A DNA stretch of 64,000 nt from Pseudomonas putida (GTDB taxonomy: Bacteria; Pseudomonadota; Gammaproteobacteria; Pseudomonadales; Pseudomonadaceae): NCBI RefSeq assembly GCF_009883635.2, contig NZ_CP026115.2, positions 2,418,001 to 2,482,000 on the forward strand, read 5' to 3'. The position numbers and the translations under genes were made by a program. Of the stretch, positions 61,301 through 64,000 are shown piece by piece. The notes under the pieces were generated by a model that had not been told where the DNA came from, searched no databases, and was given only the letters and a program-made list of their open reading frames with translations. Position 1 is the first letter of the stretch. Each line of letters starts with the position of its first letter.

Positions 61301-64000
61301 CAAGCGTGGCTGAAGGCGGGCAGATTGTTTATACCGCTACCCTGACAAACACGGCGCAAACTGCGGTGAGCGTCACCCTGAGCAATGGCCATACCATCAC
61401 TATCGGCGCCAACCAGACCTCCGGCAGCGTCGCGGTTGCCACCCACGGCGATAACCCGTACCTCGATGCCGGTCAGGTAAGCGCGAGCATTACTGGCGCA
61501 ACGGGCGGCAACTTCGAGAATCTCGCGGTCAACAACACTCCCGCGGTGACCAACGTCACCGATACCGTCGACACCTCGACCGTGAGCCTAACCGCCACGC
61601 CATCGGTGGCCGAGGGCGGGACGATTGTTTACACCGCCACCGTGACTGCGCCGGTCACCGGCTCTGACGTGATGGTGACCCTGGCCAATGGGCAAACCAT
61701 CACCATCCCGGTCGGCCAAAGTTCCGGCACGGCGACAGGTGCCGTGCGCGACGATGTCTATCAGGGCCATGCTCCCGTCACCAACAGCATCACCAGTGTC
61801 AGCGGTGGCAACTACGAGAACCTGATCGCGGACAAAACCCAGGTCAGCACCAGCGTCACCGATGTGCAAGACACCACCACAGTCTCGCTGTCGGCCACCC
61901 AGACCGTGGCTGAGGGCGGGCAGATCGTCTACACCGCGACCCTGACGAATGCCGCTCAGTCGCCAGTGACCGTAACCCTGAGCAATGGCCAGACCATCAC
62001 CATCGCCGCCAACCAGACCTCCGGCAGTGTCAACATCGCCACCCACGGCGATAACCCCTATCTCGATGCCGGCCAGGTCAGCGCACAGATCACCAATGCG
62101 ACTGGCGGCAATTTCGAGAACCTGGCAATCAACAGCGCGCCAGCGGTGACCAACGTTACCGATACCGTCGACACCTCGACTGTCAGCCTGACCGCCACGC
62201 CATCTGTAGCCGAGGGCGGGACCATCGTTTACACCGCCACGGCGACTGCGCCAGTGACCGGCTCTGCCTTAGTGGTGACACTGGCCAATGGGCAGACCAT
62301 CACCATCCCGGTCGGGCAAAGTTCGGGGACCGCCACGGCTGCGGTCAGCAACGACGTCTATCAGGGTCATGCGGCCGTCACCAACAGCATCACCAGCGTC
62401 AGCGGTGGCAACTACGAAAATCTAGTCGCCAATCAGGCACCGGTTAGCACTACCGTCACTGATGTGACCGACACCACCACCGTTACCCTCACCGCCACAC
62501 CGTCCGTGGCCGAGGGCGGCACCATCGTCTACACCGCCACCGTTGGCGCGCCCGTCACCGGCAGCCCGGTGGTGGTCACGCTAGCCAACGGCCAGAGCAT
62601 CACAATCCCTGTTGGGCAAAGCTCCGGCACCACGACTGGCGCCGTGAGCAACGACGTGTACCAAGGCCATGCACCCGTCACCAACAGCATCACCACCGTC
62701 ACGGGCGGCAACTACGAAAACCTGGTCGCCAACCAGTCGCCGGTCAGCACCACAGTCACCGATGTCCAAGACACCACCACTGTGACCCTGACAGCCACAC
62801 CCAGCGTGGCAGAGGGTGGAACCATTACCTATATGGCAAGTGTGGGCGCCCCCGTCACTGGCAGCCCGGTGGTGGTGAGCCTGGCCAATGGGCAGACCAT
62901 CACCATTGCGGAGGGTCAGAGCTCCGGTACCGCCACTGAAGTGGTGAACAATGACGTCTATCAGGGGCACGCCCCGGTCACCAACAACATCACGGCCGTC
63001 AGTGGTGGCAACTACGAAAGCCTGGTCGCCAACCATTCGCCGGTCAGCACCACAGTCACCGATGTTCAAGACACCACCACTGTGACCCTGACCGCCACAC
63101 CTTCCGTGACCGAAGGCAGCACCATCGTCTACACCGCAACCGTCGGCGCTCCGGTTACCGGCAGCCCGGTCGTGGTCAGCCTGGCCAACGGCCAGACCAT
63201 CACCATTCCGGTTGGCCAGAGTTCCGGCACAGCGACAGGTGCCGTGAGCAACGACGTCTACCAAGGCCATGCACCTGTCACCAACAGCATCAGCAACGTG
63301 AGCGGCGGTAACTACGAGAACCTGGTGGCCGACAAGACTCAGGTCAGCACCAGCGTCACTGATGTGCAGGACACCACCACGGTCTCGCTGTCGGCAACGC
63401 AGAGCGTGGCCGAGGGCGGGCAGATCGTGTACACCGCCACCCTGACCAATGCTGCGCAGTCGCCAGTGACTGTGACCCTGAGCAATGGCCAGACCATCAC
63501 CATCGCTGCCAACCAGACCTCTGGCAGCGTGGCGGTTGCCACCCACGTCGATAACCCGTACCTCGACGCGGGCCAAGTCAGCGCCAGCATCACCAGCGCC
63601 TCGGGCGGTAACTTCGAGAACCTAGCAATCAGCAGCGCGCCGGCAGTGACCACTGTCACCGATACCGTCGACACCTCGACCGTCAGCCTGACCGCCACGC
63701 CATCGGTGGCCGAAGGCGGGACCATTGTCTATACCGCCACGGTCACCGCGCCGGTCACCGGCTCTGCTGTGGTGGTGACCCTGGCCAACGGCCAGACCAT
63801 CACCATCCCGGTCGGGCAAAGTTCGGGGACCGCTACGGCGGCCGTCAGCAACGACGTCTATCAGGGCCATCCGGCAGTCACCAACAGCATCAGCAACGTC
63901 TCCGGCGGAAATTACGAGAATCTCGTCGCCGACAAGTCTCAGGTCAGCACCAGCGTTACCGATGTGCAGGACACTACAACCGTCACACTGACCGCCACGC
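49345..64000 (+). CDS. lapA: Giant LapA-type adhesin (adhesin 2), cut by the window end
   Basis: The frame is open for 4,885 codons and runs off the right edge, so the C-terminal tip, RTX repeats and secretion signal are not seen. The N-terminus ([20 protein letters not shown]) closely matches adhesin 1 and has TAAG at residues 107-110, followed by a Ser/Gly linker and GGGHSFVLLE. This retention module should halt export and keep the protein in the outer membrane until LapG cuts it. One divergent Ig-like unit follows, then 46 units of about 100 residues. Its divergence from a lapBC pair supports lapA rather than lapF. I checked the frame at many repeat boundaries and found no shift. Confidence 0.93.
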   Translation, partial: MSTVVAIVKSIVGQVIAVSPEGIRRVLIEGDRLFAGEQVLTGVGGAVTLQLTDGRYVDLGRDSQWSASASDHSTDMCMATAQTAPSVEQLQQAIQAGADPTTALEATAAGPTSSGSSGGGALGGGHSFVLLEETAARVDPNIGFQTGPLNFSESLNFDFAAGPQTATTALVAELATAVVLSATPSISEAGGSIVYVATVGQAPLSALTVTLSNGAVIAIAAGQTSGSVTVPVTPGTTVYADDRHVSTTIISTSGGGIAVSIDGTPADTRVVGTVDTTTATLSASPNVTEGGAITYTVTLSNPAQTPVAVTLSNGQVISIGAGQSSGSVVLQTANDVYKDTTTLSAHITSATGGNFEHLQANPAPVLTVVSDSTDTSTVTLTATPSVAEGGTIVYTASLSAPVTGTPVVVTLTNGQTITVAVGQSSGTVSVPVGDDVYQGQGQGQVSTSISGVSGGNFENLVANPAPVSTTVSDIQDVTTVSLSASPSVAEGGQIIYTATLSNPGQTAVTVTLSNGQSITIAANQTSGSVSVAAPADDHYADASLISARITGAKGGSFESLAVNGTPAVTSVTDTLDTTTVTLTATPSVVEGGTIVYTATVNAPVTGSPVVVTLANGQSITIAIGQNSGSTTAAVSNDAYQGHAPISNSITGVSGGSYEQLVANPTPVSTTVTDVQDTATVTLTATPSVAEGGTILYTATVGAPVTGSPITVDLANGQTITIPVGQSSGTATGAVSNDAYQSHAAVTNSIISVSGGNYENLVADKTQVSINVTDVTDVTTVSLSATPSVAEGGQIVYTATLTNAAQSPVTVTLSNGQTITIAANQTSGSVAVATHGDNPYLDAGEVSASITNASGGNFENLAVNSTPAVTNVTDTVDTSTVSLTATPSVAEGGTIVYTATMTAPVTGSAVLVTLANGQTITIPVGQSSGTATAAVSNDVYQGHAAVSNSISDVSGGNYESLVAEKTQVSTTVTDVTDTTTVTLTATPSVAEGGTILYTASVGEPVTGSPLVVSLVNGQTITIAVGQSSGTATGTVSNDVYQGHAAVTNSINSVSGGNYENLVANKAAVRTTVTDVTDTTTVTLTATPTVAEGGTIVYTATVGAPVTGSPVVVNLANGQTITIAVGQSSGTATGAVSNDVYGGHASITNNITSVTGGNYENLVANQTPVSTNVTDVTDTTTVTLTATPSVAEGGTILYTASVDAPVSGSPVVVNLANGQTITIAVGQSSGTATGAVTNDVYVGHAAVINSITSVSGGNYENLVANQSPVSTSVNDVQDTTTVTLTATPSVAEGDTIIYTATVNAPVTGNPVLVSLANGQTITIAVGESSGTATAAVSNDVYQGHEPITNNITAVSGGNYENLVANSATVSTTVTDVTDTTTVTLTATPSVAEGGSILYTATLGAPVTGSPVVVSLTNGQTITIAVGQSSGTATGTVSNDVYQGHAAVTNSISNVSGGNYEALIANKTQVITSVTDVQDTTTVSLSATQTVAEGGQIVYTATLTNAAQSPVTVNLSNGQTITIAANQISGSVSVATHGDNPYLDAGQVSAQITNATGGNFENLAVNSTPAVTNVTDTVDTSTVSLTATPSVAEGGTIVYTATVTAPVTGSAVVVTLANGQTITIPVGQSSGTATAAVSNDVYQGHPAVSNSISNVSGGNYENLVANRAAVSTTVTDVTDTTTVTLTATPSVAEGGTILYTATLGTPVTGSPVVVSLTNGQTITIPVGHSSGTATGTVSNDVYQGHTAVTNSISNVSGGNYEALVADKTQVITSVTDVQDTTTVSLSATQNVAEGGQIVYTATLTNAAQSPVTVTLSNGQTITIAANQTSGSVAVATHGDNPYLDAGQVSARITGATGGNFENLAVNSTPAVTNVTDTVETSTVSLTATPSVAEGGTIVYTATVTAPVTGSAVVVTLANGQTITIPVGQSSGTATAAVSNDVYQGHAPVTNNITAVSGGNYESLVANTATVNTTVTDVQDTTTVTLTATPSMAEAGTIVYTASVDAPVTGSPVVVTLTNGQTITIPVGQSSGTATGTVSNDVYQGHAPVTNSITSVSGGNYENLVANQSPVSTSVTDVQDTTTVSLSATQTVAEGGQIVYTATLTNAAQSPVTVTLSNGQTITIAANQTSGSVAVATHGDNPYLDAGQVSARITGATGGNFENLAVNSTPAVTNVTDTVETSTVSLTATPSVAEGGTIVYTATVTAPVTGSAVVVTLANGQIITIPVGQSSGTATAAVSNDVYQGHPAVSNSISSVSGGNYENLIANTATVSTTVTDVNDTTTVSLSATHTVAEGGQIVYTATLTNAAQSPVTVTLSNGQSITIAANQTSGSVNVATHGDNPYLDAGQVSARITSATGGNFENLAVNSTPAVTQVTDTVDTSTVSLTATPSVAEGGTIVYTATVTAPVTGSAVVVTLANGQTITIPVGQSSGTATAAVSNDVYQGHAAVSNSISDVSGGNYENLVADKTQVSTTITDVTDTTTVTLTATPSMAEDGTIVYTASVDAPVTGSPVVVTLTNGQTITIAVGQSYGTATGVVGNDVYQGHAPVTNAISNVSGGNYENLVANTATVSTTVTDVQDTTSVTLTATPSAAEGGTILYTATVDAPVTGSPVVVNLANGQTITIAIGQSSGTATGAVSNDVYHGHAAVTNSINSVSGGNYENLVADKTQVSTSVTDVQDTTTVSLSATPSVAEGGQIVYTATLTNAAQSPVTVTLSNGQTITIGANQTSGSVAVATHGDNPYLDAGQVSVQITSASGGNFENLTVNSTPAVTNVTDTVDTSTVSLTATPSVAEGGTIVYTATVTAPVTGSAVVVTLANGQTITIPVGQSSGTATAAVSNDVYQGHAAVSNSISDVSGGNYENLVANKTQVSTTVTDVTDTTTVTLTATPSVAEGGTIVYTASVGAPVTGSPVVVNLANGQTITIAVGQSSGTATGAVSNDVYQGHAPVTNSISNVTGGNYESLVADKTQVSTTVTDVQDTTAVTLTATPSVTEGGTILYTATLGAPVTGSPVVVSLANGQTITIAVGQSSGTATGAVTNDVYVGHAAVTNSIISVSGGNYENLVANQSPVSTSVADVQDTTTVSLSATQTVAEGGQIVYTATLTNAAQSPVTVNLSNGQAITIGANQTTGSVAVTTHGDNPYLDAGQVSAQITSASGGSFENLAVNSTPAVTNVTDTVDTSTISLTATPLVAEGGTIIYTASVTAPVTGSAVVVTLANGQTITIPVGQSSGTATATVSNDVYQGHPAVSNSISNVSGGNYENLVADKAQVSTTVTDVTDTTTVTLTATPSVAEGGTITYTASVGAPVTGSPVVISLANGQTITIAEGQSSGTATEVVTNDVYQGHAPVTNNITAVSGGNYESLVANTATVNTTVTDVQDTTTVTLTATPSMAEGGTIVYTASVDAPVTGSPVVVTLTNGQTITIPVGQSSGTATGTVSNDVYQGHAPVTNSITSVSGGNYENLVANQSPVSTSVTDTVETSTVSLTATPSVAEGGTIIYTATVTAPVTGSAVVVTLANGQTITIPVGQSSGTATAAVSNDVYQGHAPVTNNITAVSGGNYENLVANTATVSTTVTDVTDTTNVTLTATPSVAEGGTILYTASVGVPVTGSPVVVTLTNGQTITIPVGQSSGTTTGTVSNDVYQGHAAVTNSISNVSGGNYENLVADKTQVSTSVTDVQDTTTVSLSATPSVAEGGQIVYTATLTNAAQSPVTVTLSNGQTITIAANQTSGSVSVATHGDNPYLDGGQVSTSITSASGGNFENLAVNSTPAVTNVTDTVDTSTVSLTATPSVAEGGTIVYTATVTAPVTGSAVVVTLANGQSITIPVGQSSGTATAAVSNDVYQGHSAVSNSISNVSGGNYENLVADKTQVSTTVTDVTDTTTVTLTATPSVAEGGTITYTASVGAPVTGSPVVVSLANGQTITIAEGQSSGTATEVVNNDVYQGHAPVTNNITAVSGGNYESLVANTATVNTTVTDVQDTTTVSLSATPSVAEGGQIVYTATLTNTAQTAVSVTLSNGHTITIGANQTSGSVAVATHGDNPYLDAGQVSASITGATGGNFENLAVNNTPAVTNVTDTVDTSTVSLTATPSVAEGGTIVYTATVTAPVTGSDVMVTLANGQTITIPVGQSSGTATGAVRDDVYQGHAPVTNSITSVSGGNYENLIADKTQVSTSVTDVQDTTTVSLSATQTVAEGGQIVYTATLTNAAQSPVTVTLSNGQTITIAANQTSGSVNIATHGDNPYLDAGQVSAQITNATGGNFENLAINSAPAVTNVTDTVDTSTVSLTATPSVAEGGTIVYTATATAPVTGSALVVTLANGQTITIPVGQSSGTATAAVSNDVYQGHAAVTNSITSVSGGNYENLVANQAPVSTTVTDVTDTTTVTLTATPSVAEGGTIVYTATVGAPVTGSPVVVTLANGQSITIPVGQSSGTTTGAVSNDVYQGHAPVTNSITTVTGGNYENLVANQSPVSTTVTDVQDTTTVTLTATPSVAEGGTITYMASVGAPVTGSPVVVSLANGQTITIAEGQSSGTATEVVNNDVYQGHAPVTNNITAVSGGNYESLVANHSPVSTTVTDVQDTTTVTLTATPSVTEGSTIVYTATVGAPVTGSPVVVSLANGQTITIPVGQSSGTATGAVSNDVYQGHAPVTNSISNVSGGNYENLVADKTQVSTSVTDVQDTTTVSLSATQSVAEGGQIVYTATLTNAAQSPVTVTLSNGQTITIAANQTSGSVAVATHVDNPYLDAGQVSASITSASGGNFENLAISSAPAVTTVTDTVDTSTVSLTATPSVAEGGTIVYTATVTAPVTGSAVVVTLANGQTITIPVGQSSGTATAAVSNDVYQGHPAVTNSISNVSGGNYENLVADKSQVSTSVTDVQDTTTVTLTAT
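50161..63960 (+). repeat. 46 tandem ~300-bp repeats of two main types in adhesin 2
   Basis: The units are 300 bp in constant register, except the first two, which deviate by one or two codons. Type A contains TLTATPSVAEGGTIVYTA and SGGNYENLVAN. Type B contains SLSATPSVAEGGQIVYTATL and THGDNPYLDAGQV. I count 12 type B, 33 type A and one N-terminal variant. Each B is followed by an A subtype beginning DTVDTSTVSLTATPSVAEGG. The arrays are more diverged between units than those of adhesin 1. A 47th unit starts at 63961. Confidence 0.92.

Noticed and set aside
49267..63870. Minus-strand open frames opposite adhesin 2
   Set aside because: Same cause as in adhesin 1: repeat-driven antisense frames rich in Gly, Asp, Arg and His with no recognisable domain.

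Overview
The window looks like chromosomal DNA of a Pseudomonas from the P. putida group. The basis is GC-rich codon use, REP/REPIN palindromes of the P. putida type (core TTCGCGGG...CCCGCTCCTAC), and LapA-type surface adhesins with dedicated type I secretion genes. No rRNA, tRNA, CRISPR array, phage or insertion sequence was recognised.

Left part (1-13.6 kb): the end of a DedA membrane protein overlapping a convergent fatty-acid hydroxylase gene, elbB, a YaiI-family gene, a cytochrome c-FTR1 iron permease fusion, a two-gene DUF6124/DUF3077 operon behind a strongly folded intergenic element, a HigBA-like toxin-antitoxin pair flanked by 120-bp direct repeats, a five-gene MarR-FUSC-DUF1656-HlyD-NodT efflux operon in which every junction is an ATGA overlap, a Sel1-repeat protein, and a short regulator of the WYL family that has lost its WYL core.

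Middle (13.6-20 kb): an orphan type VI secretion module (hcp, a glycine-zipper effector candidate, two paralogous membrane immunity candidates), then an operon for a TauD-like dioxygenase with an aliphatic-sulfonate-type ABC transporter.

Right part (20-64 kb): two consecutive giant-adhesin modules. Module 1 is a complete type I secretion system (TolC-like, LapB-like ABC, LapC-like adaptor) divergent from a 6,409-residue adhesin with 42 nearly identical 100-residue repeats and a C-terminal tip with PA14-like, VWA and RTX parts. Module 2 is a second LapB/LapC pair divergent from a second adhesin, most likely lapA, which is open to the end of the window after 46 more 100-residue repeats. Both adhesins have a LapG-type TAAG cleavage motif at residues 107-110. 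Both should therefore be held at the cell surface and released by the same c-di-GMP/LapD/LapG switch, whose genes are not in the window. FleQ-box-like sites lie in both divergent promoter regions.

The features most worth following up are the tandem adhesin modules with their recombining repeat arrays, the Hcp-effector-immunity module, the repeat-flanked toxin-antitoxin pair, and the folded element ahead of the DUF6124 operon.
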